Positions 7,767 through 16,753 of a stretch of 40,214 bases of DNA are shown one piece after another. The notes beneath the pieces are model-generated. The model was given only the letters and a program-made list of their open reading frames with translations. It searched no databases and was not told the DNA's origin. The stretch is from the NCBI RefSeq assembly GCF_030151385.1, contig NZ_JASLDS010000050.1:1-40214 (forward strand). Direction: 5' to 3'. The stretch comes from Soonwooa sp. (lineage in GTDB: Bacteria; Bacteroidota; Bacteroidia; Flavobacteriales; Weeksellaceae). The translations under genes were made by a program, and so were the position numbers. Position 1 is the stretch's first letter. Every line of letters begins with the position of its first letter.

Positions 7767-8972
7767 TTATTTATCTCTCTTTATCAAAGCCATATAGAAT
7801 CCGTCATAACCTTGGCTAGGCATAATTTTCTCTTCTTTCACTAAAGAGTAATCTGGATTATTGGTTAAGAATTTCTCCACTTGAAGATTATTTTCTGACG
7901 GCAAAATCGAACATGTTGCGTAAATCATCAAACCATCTTTTTTAATAATTTTAGAATAGTCTTGAAGAATTTGTTCTTGCTCTTTTTTAATTCTATCAAT
8001 AAAATCTTGGTCGATTTTCCATTTAGAATCGGGATTACGTTTCAGAACACCAAGTCCAGAACATGGTGCATCGATTAACAATCGATCTGCAGTGTTATGA
8101 AGTCTCTTAATAACTTTAGAATCCGAAATAAAACGCGCCTCAATATTATGAGCACCAGCACGTTTTGCACGACGTTTTAGCTCTGCCAACTTCCACTCAA
8201 AAATATCAAGGGCGATAATTTGTCCTTTATTTTTCATCAAGGCTGCCAAGTGCAAAGTTTTTCCACCTGCTCCAGCACAAGCATCAACAACGCGCATACC
8301 CTCTTTTGGAGCCAACAACTCACCAATGGTTTGCGATGATGCATCTTGCACTTCGAACAATCCATCTTTGAAAGCCGAAGTTAAAAACACATTTTTCTTT
8401 TCTTCCAATTGTACCGCATCTGGATAACCTTGGATGGTGAAAGCGTCAACACCTTCATCTTTAAGGTCAGCCACCAATTCTTTAGCAGTCGTTTTAAGTG
8501 TATTGGTTCTCAAAACAGTTGGTGCTTGTTCGTTAAGCGCCACCATTTCTTTCTCCCACTTTGGCCCCAATTCTTTTTCCATAGTTTCTGCCAACCAATC
8601 CGGAATAGAATATTCGATTGCTTTTGTTGGGATGTAACCTTTTTTAAGCTTGTTAAGAATATCGGCAGTTTTGACACCATCAAATTCTTCAAACTTTTTA
8701 TAATGCGACTTGCTCCAAAGCAAATATGCCAAAATTAATTTGTAAACATTATTTGGTTTAACACCTTCTCCCATATAATATTCCAGACGTTTTTTCCAAC
8801 GGATAATGTTGTAGAAAATCTCCGAAACAACTTGTCTGTCTTGGCTTCCCCATTTACGATTAGCTTTCAGAAGCCTTTCGATAACTTTGTCAGCATATTT
8901 TTTGTCTTGAAAAAAAGTCTCTTGCAAAGCGTCGTGGATGCCTATGAGAAGATTGCGATGTATTAATTCCAT
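7767..8972 (-). CDS. RsmB/NOP2/Sun-family rRNA cytosine-C5 methyltransferase
   Basis: A protein of 401 aa. The N-terminal ~150 residues are helical. A Rossmann methyltransferase follows, with the SAM motif DACAGAGGKT (230-239), the release cysteine in DAPCSG (C304) and the catalytic nucleophile in YATCS (C354), which together define RNA m5C methyltransferases. By family it methylates a cytosine in 16S rRNA (C967 in E. coli for RsmB); the exact target is inference. A -7 TAAATTTG lies at 9004-9011 on the minus strand, next to the terminator of the preceding gene, so it is probably transcribed independently. Confidence 0.88.
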   Translation of the reverse strand: MELIHRNLLIGIHDALQETFFQDKKYADKVIERLLKANRKWGSQDRQVVSEIFYNIIRWKKRLEYYMGEGVKPNNVYKLILAYLLWSKSHYKKFEEFDGVKTADILNKLKKGYIPTKAIEYSIPDWLAETMEKELGPKWEKEMVALNEQAPTVLRTNTLKTTAKELVADLKDEGVDAFTIQGYPDAVQLEEKKNVFLTSAFKDGLFEVQDASSQTIGELLAPKEGMRVVDACAGAGGKTLHLAALMKNKGQIIALDIFEWKLAELKRRAKRAGAHNIEARFISDSKVIKRLHNTADRLLIDAPCSGLGVLKRNPDSKWKIDQDFIDRIKKEQEQILQDYSKIIKKDGLMIYATCSILPSENNLQVEKFLTNNPDYSLVKEEKIMPSQGYDGFYMALIKRDK

Positions 8973-9018
8973 AAAGTAAAATTTCTTATAATTAAGAAGA
9001 TTGCAAATTTACGAAAAA

Positions 9019-9048
9019 TAAAAAAGTTCAGAAATTAATTCTGAACTT
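9019..9048 (-). terminator. Terminator of the HNH-protein gene, stop codon in loop
   Basis: A perfect 10-bp stem AAGTTCAGAA/TTCTGAACTT (9024-9033 and 9039-9048) with a 5-nt loop, followed on the minus strand by a T-run (TTTTATTTTT). The stop codon of the gene at 9035-9874 lies in the loop. Confidence 0.8.
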
Positions 9049-9874
9049 CGGATAAAACCTCTGGTAATTCTTTTTCCTCTTTGCTAAAAGTCAGCTTGAC
9101 ATCGCCCCAATTTTCGCCAGTTTTGATGCGGTGGATTTGCATATCCGACACGCCAAAACGTCTTGCCAATCTCGCCATAGGTTCTCCTTTGTCAAGTTTT
9201 CGTTTAATAAAAACCACATCGCTGTACGATAATTTTGCGTGATCTCTTTTTGGTTTTTCGCGACGTTCTAGTTTTAGATTATGTTTAATCCATTTTGGAC
9301 TTTTAAGACCATGTTCTACAACCTCATCTTTAGTTGCCCAAGCAAGATTCTCGATGCGATTGTCTTTTTTATCATAGTTAAGATGAATAACAAATTGCTT
9401 TTCTGCAGGATTATCGTTCTCGATAAATAACTCCGCAACTGCCTTATGAACTAGAATTTGATAATAAACCGAACGTTTTTTATTAATCTTTGTGCGTTCT
9501 TTCGAAAGTCTTTTCGTTAGTTTGTCTAGTAATTCTTTTCGAGGATTTAGGTAGCGCTCAATTTTTCGAGACTCCTCGTAAGTCGTCGTTTTCTTTCGGA
9601 GGATTGCATTTTTCTCCTTTATTAATGAACGTAAATCGTCAACTTCTTTTTGCAGTTCTTCTAAAAGATTTGACGAAGCCTCATCCATATCTCCCAATCT
9701 TTTAAAACGAATAATCGGATAACCGCCTTGTAGACCTCCATTAATTATGCGTCCATCAGGACAGTTTACACTAAAAGATTTAATTTCTCCAAAATTTGAA
9801 AACTCGAGTCGAGTTGTTTTGTCTTGAGCACCAACCAGCGTGTACTCTTTCCAGATTACATTATTACTTTCCAC
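9035..9874 (-). CDS. HNH-like protein with coiled coil and C-terminal HTH, homing-endonuclease derived
   Basis: A protein of 279 aa. Residues 8-37 (WKEYTLVG...FSNFGEIKSF) resemble the NUMOD4 DNA-binding motif of homing endonucleases. Residues 63-133 are highly charged and likely a coiled coil. Residues 140-181 match an HNH core (VHKAVAELF...IHLNYDKKDNRIENLAWAT; H143, H164, N172). Residues 217-251 form a helix-turn-helix (MARLARRFGVSDMQIHRIKTG). The usual N-H-I-D around the second histidine is I-H-L-N, so the nuclease may be impaired and the protein may act as a DNA-binding factor. It has its own terminator and a -7-like TAACTTTG at 9891-9898, and no intron or mobile element surrounds it. Function unknown. 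Confidence 0.75.
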   Translation of the reverse strand: MESNNVIWKEYTLVGAQDKTTRLEFSNFGEIKSFSVNCPDGRIINGGLQGGYPIIRFKRLGDMDEASSNLLEELQKEVDDLRSLIKEKNAILRKKTTTYEESRKIERYLNPRKELLDKLTKRLSKERTKINKKRSVYYQILVHKAVAELFIENDNPAEKQFVIHLNYDKKDNRIENLAWATKDEVVEHGLKSPKWIKHNLKLERREKPKRDHAKLSYSDVVFIKRKLDKGEPMARLARRFGVSDMQIHRIKTGENWGDVKLTFSKEEKELPEVLSEVQN

Positions 9875-10110
9875 ATTAATACATTTTTAACAAAGTTAGA
9901 AATAAGAAAGAACCCATGCCCTATTCCACAGCTTTAAAACATGATTATTAACAAATTTTAGCCTTAGTTAAAAACATTGGCATCATTTTTAATAACACTG
10001 AAACCTAGCAACTTACAAGCTTTACGACTAAGTATCAAGCGATAACAAATATAACGTTATCCGTATTGGTGTAGACATCATTAAAATACGCACCGATTAA
10101 ATGTTAATTT
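9875..10110. other. Intergenic region upstream of the efflux operon
   Basis: Divergent spacer with no gene. It holds the -7-like TAACTTTG of the HNH gene (9891-9898, minus strand) and an inverted repeat GATAAC-N9-GTTATC (10041-10061) of unknown meaning. The tetR promoter and its repeats follow. Confidence 0.4.
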
Positions 10111-10185
10111 TTTGTTAAACAATCATTGACATTTTTGTTAAATATCAAAATTTAATAATTTTGTCAAACTTTTTTGTTAAACAAA
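10111..10185 (+). promoter_or_regulatory. tetR promoter with repeated TTTGTTAAAC operator-like sites
   Basis: A promoter TTTG (10134-10137)-N18-TAATTTTG (10156-10163) precedes the tetR ATG at 10191. Two near-palindromic sites TTTGTTAAACAA(A/T) flank it, at 10111-10123 and 10173-10185, with degenerate copies TTTGTTAAAT at 10134 and TTTGTCAAAC at 10160. The arms TTTGTT/AACAAA are symmetrical. Sites over and beside a tetR promoter usually bind the regulator itself, so autoregulation of the whole efflux operon is likely but inferred. Confidence 0.55.
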
Positions 10186-10190
10186 TATAA

Positions 10191-10787
10191 ATGAGTCAAG
10201 AAATTAAAAAAGACGATACAGAAGCATTGATCCGACGGACTGCAAAAAGACTGTTCTTTGGAGAGGGAAAATTTAATGCTACAACGCAGGAGATTGCTGA
10301 TGCAGCAGGCGTTAACCGCACTTTAATCAATTATTACTTCCGTTCTCGTGATAATCTTTTCAACTCGGTTTTTGATGAAGCTTTACTGAAAGAGCAAGAA
10401 AAATCTGATGCTATTATGAAATCTGAAAGGACTTTTCGTGATAGATTAACAGAATTTATCGAAAACTCAATGTCTTCTGCAATACAGTATCCTTTTTTGG
10501 AAATATATATTGTAACGCAAATGAACCAAGGCTGCGCTTACAAAACGCCAGAAGACATGAAGCAAACGATGAATAAGTTAGACCTCGAGCTAAAAGAAGA
10601 AATTGAATTAGGCAACATAAAGCCAATTAGTACGGAACAATTTATCCTAAATCTAGCATCACTGGTGTCTTTTCCGACTTGTATGCGTCCGCTTTTCCAA
10701 AATACAATGGAAATGAGCAACGAAAAATACGAGCAACTATTGAAAGAACGAAAGGAAGTTATCCTAAACACGATTTTCAACAATTAA
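10191..10787 (+). CDS. TetR/AcrR-family transcriptional regulator of the RND efflux operon
   Basis: A protein of 198 aa, typical of the family. The N-terminal HTH is at about 31-50 (TTQEIADAAGVNRTLINYYF), followed by RSRDNLF, the standard TetR signature. The C-terminal part is an all-helical ligand and dimer domain with no recognisable ligand. The tolC gene begins 24 bases downstream on the same strand, so this is the first gene of a regulator-plus-pump operon. It presumably represses the operon until an effector binds; the effector cannot be inferred. Confidence 0.9.
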   Translation: MSQEIKKDDTEALIRRTAKRLFFGEGKFNATTQEIADAAGVNRTLINYYFRSRDNLFNSVFDEALLKEQEKSDAIMKSERTFRDRLTEFIENSMSSAIQYPFLEIYIVTQMNQGCAYKTPEDMKQTMNKLDLELKEEIELGNIKPISTEQFILNLASLVSFPTCMRPLFQNTMEMSNEKYEQLLKERKEVILNTIFNN

Positions 10788-10811
10788 CAAAAAAACGTAG
10801 AACTTTATAAT

Positions 10812-12158
10812 ATGAAACATTACACTAATTACAAAGCGAAAGCCATCTTGTCAGGCGCGCTATTAGTGTTCGGCATGTTTTCGTCAGCTGCCCAAGAGGT
10901 GGTTTCTTTACAAGAAGCCATACAAAAGGCCTTACAAAACAAAGCCGAAGCCAAGAAAGCTGCTTTGCAGGTGCAAAAAGCAGAGTACAAAATCGACGAA
11001 GCCAAAGCTGGCGCATTGCCGCATGTATCGGTTGGCGGAAATCTAACTTACAATCCTGTTATTCAACAATCCGTTTTGGAGTTTGGTGGAGAAACAATGG
11101 TCGTAAAAATGGGGCAACCATGGACTTCCAACATCGCTGCAACAGTTAATCAAGCCATCTTTGACCAAAAAGTTTTTATTGGTTTAAAGGCAGCAAAGTC
11201 AACTAGAGAATTTTATGTTCTTAATGCGCAGCTTACCAACGAACAAATTATAACAAACGTTGCAACAGCTTATTACAACGTCTTTGTTCAGGAAGAAAAT
11301 CTTAGAACTTTGGAAGCAAGCTACACGAATACAGAAAAGGTTAGAAACATCATCAAAAGCCTTGTTGATAATGGACTTGCAAAACAAATCGACCTAGACA
11401 GAACCAATGTACAGCTAACAAATATTGCATCTAACAAGCAAAGATTAGTTAATGGTGTTGAGCTTACAAAAAATGCGCTTAAATTCTATATGGGCGTGCC
11501 AATTGACACTCCAATTGAATTGGAAGAAAAGTCTATCGAACCAAAACCAGAACTTCTTGCATCTGTTGCCAATCTTGATAACCGCTCGGAAGTTAAAGTT
11601 TTAGAAAAGCAAAAAGAGCTTCTTCAATACAATAAAAAAGCGACAGAAGCAGCGCTATATCCAACAGTTGGCCTACAAGGACAATATGGTTGGTACGGAA
11701 TGGGGCCAAAATTCCCTTTAACTAACGGATTATCAAATGGTGTGAATTGGAGTGATTTTGCTTCAATTGGTCTCAATGTAAATATTCCGATTTTTACAGG
11801 TGGTGCTACAAAAGCTAGAATTCAACAAGCGGAAATCGACTTGCAAGACGTGCAACAAGACATTGAAAATACGAAGCTTAGTTTAGATTTAGATTATAAA
11901 AACTCGGTTACCAATATCGAAAATGCTTTAATCAATCTTACAAGCATGAAGGACAATGTCGATTTAGCAGAAAAAGTTCAGAGAAATACGCAATCCAATT
12001 ATCAATATGGACTTGCAACTCTAACAGAACTTCTGGATGCAGAAAATGCGTTGACACAAGCAAGACAAAACCATGCTAATGCTTTACTAGACTACAAACA
12101 AGCAGAAATACAGTTAATAAAAGCGAAAGGAGAACTTAGCACTTTAACACAACCTTAA
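10812..12158 (+). CDS. TolC-family outer-membrane efflux protein
   Basis: A protein of 448 aa. The signal peptide is about residues 1-28 (ending SSAAQ). Two outer-membrane efflux repeats follow, rich in long amphipathic helices, with the typical 'SLQEAIQKALQNKAEAKKA' and 'NVNIPIFTGGATKARIQQAEIDL' segments. A TolC trimer forms the outer-membrane and periplasmic exit duct. No lipobox cysteine was seen. It is the second gene of the operon, 17 bases before the membrane-fusion gene, so it probably serves that pump specifically. Confidence 0.93.
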   Translation: MKHYTNYKAKAILSGALLVFGMFSSAAQEVVSLQEAIQKALQNKAEAKKAALQVQKAEYKIDEAKAGALPHVSVGGNLTYNPVIQQSVLEFGGETMVVKMGQPWTSNIAATVNQAIFDQKVFIGLKAAKSTREFYVLNAQLTNEQIITNVATAYYNVFVQEENLRTLEASYTNTEKVRNIIKSLVDNGLAKQIDLDRTNVQLTNIASNKQRLVNGVELTKNALKFYMGVPIDTPIELEEKSIEPKPELLASVANLDNRSEVKVLEKQKELLQYNKKATEAALYPTVGLQGQYGWYGMGPKFPLTNGLSNGVNWSDFASIGLNVNIPIFTGGATKARIQQAEIDLQDVQQDIENTKLSLDLDYKNSVTNIENALINLTSMKDNVDLAEKVQRNTQSNYQYGLATLTELLDAENALTQARQNHANALLDYKQAEIQLIKAKGELSTLTQP

Positions 12159-12175
12159 AAATAACTATTACTAAA

Positions 12176-13237
12176 ATGAAAAAAACTTTAATATATATCA
12201 TCGTTGCAGCAGTCCTAGTCGGATTGTTTGTTTACAAAATTACAAGTAACAAAAAAGAACAAGAAACTACGGTTGCGGAAGTAGCAAAACAAGTTGACAA
12301 AATCAATGTTAACGTTATTACAGCTTCTCGCTCGGACATCGATACAGACTACTCAGCTAACGGAACTTTTATTCCTAAAGCAGAAACAAATCTTTCATCA
12401 GAAATCGCTGGTCGTGTTACGAGTGTTTTGGTAAGAGAAGGTTCTAGAGTTGGCGCTGGTCAAGTGGTAGCGACCATTAAAAAAGATGCCATTGACGTTG
12501 ACATGACGCAAGCTCAAAATAATCTTCAAAATGCGATTATTGACAACCAACGTTACGAAAACGCTTTCAAAACTGGTGGCGTTACTAAGCAACAAGTGGA
12601 TAACTCTAGATTGCAATTAAAAAATGCGCAAGCTGCAGTTCGTGCACAAGGTGTAAGAGTTAACGATGCGACTGTACGTGCTGGTATCAGCGGAACAATC
12701 AACAAAAGAATGATTGAGCCAGGTGCTGTTGTATCTCCAGGAACGCCGATGTTCGAGATTGTTAACATCAACACTTTAAAACTTTCAGTTCTTGTTGACG
12801 AAAGTCAAGTTGGGAAAATCCAATTAGGACAAGTTGTAAAAATTAATGTTAATGTATTGCCAGACGATTCTTTCGCAGGTAAGATTACTTTTATCGCTCC
12901 GAAAGCTGACGCTTCACTTAACTTCCCTGTAGAAATTGAAGTTACAAACAATGGTTCTTTGAAGGCTGGTATGTACGCAACCGCTCTTTTCAAAACCAAT
13001 CATGGTGCTGCAACTCAAAATATGTTAACAGTTCCTGCAGAAGCTTTTGTTAATGGTGTTAGCTCTGGACAGCTATTTATCGTAAACAATGGTGCTGCCA
13101 AAATGATTAAAGTAACAACTGGAAAAGTATACGGCGACAAAGTTGAAATCCTTTCTGGATTAAACGGTGGCGAACAAGTAATTACCAGTGGTCAAATTAA
13201 CCTAAACGACGGTTCAAAAGTCAATATTGTAAAGTAG
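12176..13237 (+). CDS. RND efflux periplasmic adaptor (membrane fusion protein, HlyD/AcrA family)
   Basis: A protein of 353 aa. An N-terminal membrane anchor (about residues 4-22, no lipobox) leads to a split biotinyl-lipoyl domain (AETNLSSEIAGRVTSVLVREGSRV) and an alpha-hairpin (~100-165). Beta-barrel and membrane-proximal domains follow (GTPMFEIVNINTLKLSVLVDESQV onward). It links the inner-membrane RND pump to TolC. It begins 17 bases after tolC and ends 7 bases before the pump gene, so the three are co-translated or co-transcribed. Confidence 0.92.
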   Translation: MKKTLIYIIVAAVLVGLFVYKITSNKKEQETTVAEVAKQVDKINVNVITASRSDIDTDYSANGTFIPKAETNLSSEIAGRVTSVLVREGSRVGAGQVVATIKKDAIDVDMTQAQNNLQNAIIDNQRYENAFKTGGVTKQQVDNSRLQLKNAQAAVRAQGVRVNDATVRAGISGTINKRMIEPGAVVSPGTPMFEIVNINTLKLSVLVDESQVGKIQLGQVVKINVNVLPDDSFAGKITFIAPKADASLNFPVEIEVTNNGSLKAGMYATALFKTNHGAATQNMLTVPAEAFVNGVSSGQLFIVNNGAAKMIKVTTGKVYGDKVEILSGLNGGEQVITSGQINLNDGSKVNIVK

Positions 13238-13244
13238 ATATAAC

Positions 13245-16200
13245 ATGAAGTTAGCAGAAATATCGATTAAAAGACCAACCTTAGTCATTGTATTATTTAC
13301 ATTGCTAACGTTGGGAGGATTGCTCAGTTATTCCATGATGGGATACGAGCTTATTCCAAAGTTTGAAACCAATATGGTAACCATTTCGACGATATATCCA
13401 GGTGCTTCGCCAAGTGAGGTGGAGACTTCGGTGACACGTAAGATTGAAGATGCCGTTGGTTCCCTAGAAAACGTAAAAAAAGTAGAAGCTTCATCTTATG
13501 AAAGTCTTTCGGTTATTATGGTTCAATTGAATCCTGGTGCCGATGTAGATTTTGCATTAAATGATGCACAACGTAAAGTAAATGCCATCGCATCCGAACT
13601 TCCAACCGATGCCAAAGCACCATCGCTTAACAAATTCTCGTTAGACGATTTACCAATTATGACATTGAGTATCTCGAGTGACAAGATGAATAGCAAAGAC
13701 CTTTACGATTTATTAGATAAAAAAATTGAACCCATATTTTCTCGTGTAAATGGTGTCGCGAAAGTAGACCTTGTTGGTGGACAAGAGAGAGAAATCCAAG
13801 TTAATATTGATGAGAAAAAATTGCAAGGTTATGGACTTTCTATTGGACAAGTTCAACAAGTAATTTTATCATCTAACCTAGACTTCCCTACTGGTAATGT
13901 TAAAACAAGAACAACAAAATCTACAATTAGATTAGCAGGTAAATACAAATCTGTGGAAGATATGCGAAACCTTGTCGTATCTAACAACGGCGCACAAGTT
14001 CGTTTATCAGATATTGCGACAGTTTTCGATACGACACAAGATGTTGAAAAACTAGCACGTTTCAACCAACAACCAACAATTTTGCTTCAGGTTAAAAAAC
14101 AATCTGATGCTAATGCGGTTGCTGTTTCTGAGAAAATTCAGAAAACGATGCAAACTGTTGAGAAAAACTATGCTGCACAAGGTATTAAACTTAATATCGT
14201 AAATGACTCTACAGTCTTTACATTAGAAGCTGCAGACCACGTAATTTTTGACTTGTTCTTGGCGATTATATTGGTGGCAATTGTAATGTTATTATTCTTG
14301 CACAGTATCAGAAATGCCTTTATCGTAATGGTTTCCATTCCGGTATCCTTGATTGCGGCATTTATCGGAATGAATTTGATGGGATACACCCTCAACTTGA
14401 TGAGTTTACTAGGACTCTCACTCGTTGTTGGTATCTTGGTGGATGACGCGATTGTGGTGCTAGAAAACATCTACCGCCACATGGAAATGGGAAAATCTAA
14501 AATCCGTGCGGCTTATGATGGTGCTTCCGAAATTGGATTTACCGTAACAGCGATTACCTTGGTAATTGTGGTAGTATTCTTGCCAATCGCGATGAGTACA
14601 GGTTTGGTAGCTAATATCTTGGCGCAATTCTGTGTCACAGTGGTTATTGCAACGATGCTATCATTATTAGCATCATTTACGATTATCCCTTGGTTATCAT
14701 CAAGATTCGGAAAACTAGAGCATTTGACAGGTAAAAACTTGTTCGAAAAATTCATTCTTGGATTCGAAAAGCAATTAGAAAATTTCACACATTGGATTTC
14801 TAATATCTTGGAATGGTGTCTTAAAACAACTTTACGAAGAATCATGACAGTTATTGTAACTTTCATTATTTTGATTGCATCGTTTAGTTTAGTTGGAATG
14901 GGCTTCATTGGAGGAGAATTCTTCCCGAAAATTGATAAAGGAGAATTCCTAGTACAGATGGAATTACCAAAAGATGCTTCGGTTGAAAAAACTAACCAAG
15001 TAACATTAGAAGTAGAAAAATTCCTTAGACAATATCCAGAAGTTGTGGATATGATTACAACAGTTGGACAACAGTCTTCAGGATTTGGAGGGGCACAATC
15101 GACATCGTATCAATCAGAAGTTCAGGTTATCTTAACAGACAAGTCTAAACGTTCTGAAAGTACCGAAATTCTTTCAGCTAAAATTAAAAGACAGCTTGAA
15201 GAAAAATTCACTGGTGTAGAATTCAAAACAGCGCCAATCGGTTTAATGGGAGCAGAAAACGCACCAATCGAATTGGTAGTAACTGGACCAGATGTGGAGA
15301 CAGCAACCAAAGAAGCAGAACGTATTTTAGCATTGTTAAAAAAAGTTCCGGGTTCTATTGGCGCTGAGTTATCAACAGATACAGGTAATCCCGAAATCCG
15401 TGTTAACATCGACCGCGACAAGATGGCGGCATTAGGATTAAATCTTTCTAGCGTTGGACAATCTATGCAAACAGCGTTCAACGGTAATACCGATGGTAAG
15501 TTCCGTGCTGGTGAATACGAATATGATATCAACATTAGATTTGCTGACAATAGTAGAAAATCAATTGAAGATGTTAAAAACCTAATCTTCACAAACGCAC
15601 AAGGCGAACAAATTAGACTTAGTCAATTTGCAAGCGTTGAAATGAGTTCTGGGCCAAGTTTATTACAACGTCGTGACAAATCGCCGTCTGTTAAAGTACA
15701 ATCAAAAGTTGTTGGTCGTCCATCAGGTGACGTTGCAAATGAGTGGGCAAAAATGTTCATGAATAATGAAAAAACAAAACCTGCAGGCGTTGACTACATT
15801 TGGGGTGGTGATATGGAAAACCAATCGGAAGGTTTCGGTACTTTGGGTATAGCTCTACTTGCCGCTATTATTTTGGTTTATTTAGTAATGGTATCACTTT
15901 ATGATAGTTTTGTGTATCCATTCGTAGTATTATTCTCGATTCCACTTGCCTTAATTGGGGTAATGGTTATCTTAGCCTTAACAGGAAATTCATTGAATAT
16001 CTTTACCATGTTGGGTATGATTATGTTGATTGGTCTAGTTGCGAAAAACGCAATTATGATTGTCGACTTTGCTAACATGAGAAAAGCTGCAGGTGCCAAT
16101 ACACACGATGCTTTGATACAAGCCAACCACGCACGTCTTCGTCCGATTTTGATGACGACTATTGCGATGATTTTTGGTATGATTCCGATTGCCTTGGCAA

Positions 16201-16430
16201 AAGGTGCTGGAGCCGAGATGAACAACGGTCTAGCTTGGGTAATTATCGGTGGTTTGACATCATCATTATTCCTAACCTTAATTATTGTACCAGTTGTATA
16301 TTCATTATTTGACTCAGTATTGAGAAGATTCGGAAACGATAAAAAAATCGATTACGAAGCAGAAATGAAAGCCGACTACGAGCACAGAGAATTAAGCGAA
16401 GACGGCTTTACTCCAAAACATACAGATTAA
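13245..16430 (+). CDS. RND-family multidrug efflux transporter (HAE1/AcrB type)
   Basis: A protein of 1061 aa, the expected length. It starts with the classic 'SIKRPTLVIVLFTLL' first membrane helix. Twelve predicted membrane helices are split by two large periplasmic loops (after helices 1 and 7). Proton-relay residues are present: D400-D401 in GILVDDAIVV and K934 in GLVAKNAIMI. 'FFPKIDKGEF' follows the seventh helix, as in this family. It should be a proton-driven inner-membrane pump working with the adaptor and TolC upstream. The substrate is unknown; hydrophobic drugs, bile salts or lipids are family possibilities. A strong terminator follows. Confidence 0.95.
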   Translation: MKLAEISIKRPTLVIVLFTLLTLGGLLSYSMMGYELIPKFETNMVTISTIYPGASPSEVETSVTRKIEDAVGSLENVKKVEASSYESLSVIMVQLNPGADVDFALNDAQRKVNAIASELPTDAKAPSLNKFSLDDLPIMTLSISSDKMNSKDLYDLLDKKIEPIFSRVNGVAKVDLVGGQEREIQVNIDEKKLQGYGLSIGQVQQVILSSNLDFPTGNVKTRTTKSTIRLAGKYKSVEDMRNLVVSNNGAQVRLSDIATVFDTTQDVEKLARFNQQPTILLQVKKQSDANAVAVSEKIQKTMQTVEKNYAAQGIKLNIVNDSTVFTLEAADHVIFDLFLAIILVAIVMLLFLHSIRNAFIVMVSIPVSLIAAFIGMNLMGYTLNLMSLLGLSLVVGILVDDAIVVLENIYRHMEMGKSKIRAAYDGASEIGFTVTAITLVIVVVFLPIAMSTGLVANILAQFCVTVVIATMLSLLASFTIIPWLSSRFGKLEHLTGKNLFEKFILGFEKQLENFTHWISNILEWCLKTTLRRIMTVIVTFIILIASFSLVGMGFIGGEFFPKIDKGEFLVQMELPKDASVEKTNQVTLEVEKFLRQYPEVVDMITTVGQQSSGFGGAQSTSYQSEVQVILTDKSKRSESTEILSAKIKRQLEEKFTGVEFKTAPIGLMGAENAPIELVVTGPDVETATKEAERILALLKKVPGSIGAELSTDTGNPEIRVNIDRDKMAALGLNLSSVGQSMQTAFNGNTDGKFRAGEYEYDINIRFADNSRKSIEDVKNLIFTNAQGEQIRLSQFASVEMSSGPSLLQRRDKSPSVKVQSKVVGRPSGDVANEWAKMFMNNEKTKPAGVDYIWGGDMENQSEGFGTLGIALLAAIILVYLVMVSLYDSFVYPFVVLFSIPLALIGVMVILALTGNSLNIFTMLGMIMLIGLVAKNAIMIVDFANMRKAAGANTHDALIQANHARLRPILMTTIAMIFGMIPIALAKGAGAEMNNGLAWVIIGGLTSSLFLTLIIVPVVYSLFDSVLRRFGNDKKIDYEAEMKADYEHRELSEDGFTPKHTD

Positions 16431-16456
16431 TTTATTAATCACTTTTTTAACCTGAG

Positions 16457-16490
16457 ATCCCATTGGCTTTTGTCAATGGGATTTTCTTTT
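16457..16490 (+). terminator. Terminator of the RND efflux operon
   Basis: A perfect 9-bp stem ATCCCATTG/CAATGGGAT (16457-16465 and 16474-16482), 8-nt loop, then TTTCTTTT. It ends the tetR-tolC-adaptor-pump operon. Confidence 0.85.
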
Positions 16491-16569
16491 GGTCTTTTTT
16501 AAATATTATGGCAAGCTCAAACAATTACTAATGCTTTTAAATTTAATACTAACATAACTAGAATTTGGC

Positions 16570-16639
16570 CTAAGAAAATTAACGTCAGCTTGAGTGATTT
16601 TCAACGAAAATTGTATCGAAAACAAGTTGATTTTGATTT
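16570..16639 (+). repeat. 70-bp imperfect palindromic intergenic repeat, copy A
   Basis: About 55 of the first 60 bases match the segment beginning at 30659. Shared blocks are TAAGAAAATTAACGTCAG, TTGAGTG and GAAAATTGTATCGAAAACAA. In this copy the right arm (GTTGATTTTGATTTC) has drifted from perfect complementarity. It lies in the 323-base intergenic region between the RND operon and the SPFH block, in which no gene was seen. Confidence 0.8.
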
Positions 16640-16700
16640 CAATCTGCTTTAATTTTAAAAGTTAAATTTAAACATGAATTAAAAATTTTCGTTCAAATAC

Positions 16701-16732
16701 TTGAATTTTATTTTTTAATAGTTTTATCTTAG
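16701..16732 (+). promoter_or_regulatory. Possible promoter of the six-gene SPFH block
   Basis: TTG (16701-16703), a 21-nt spacer and TATCTTAG (16725-16732), one base off the TAnnTTTG consensus, with the ATG 21 bases further on. A weaker alternative -7, TAGTTTTA, overlaps at 16719-16726. Confidence 0.4.
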
Positions 16733-16753
16733 AGAAAGATTTCAAAATAACAA

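Noticed and set aside
15122..15592. 156-codon frame antisense to the RND pump
   Set aside because: It lies wholly within the pump gene on the opposite strand, has no start context, and mirrors the codon pattern of the real gene. The same applies to the other long antisense frames at 14168-14908 and 15899-16225.
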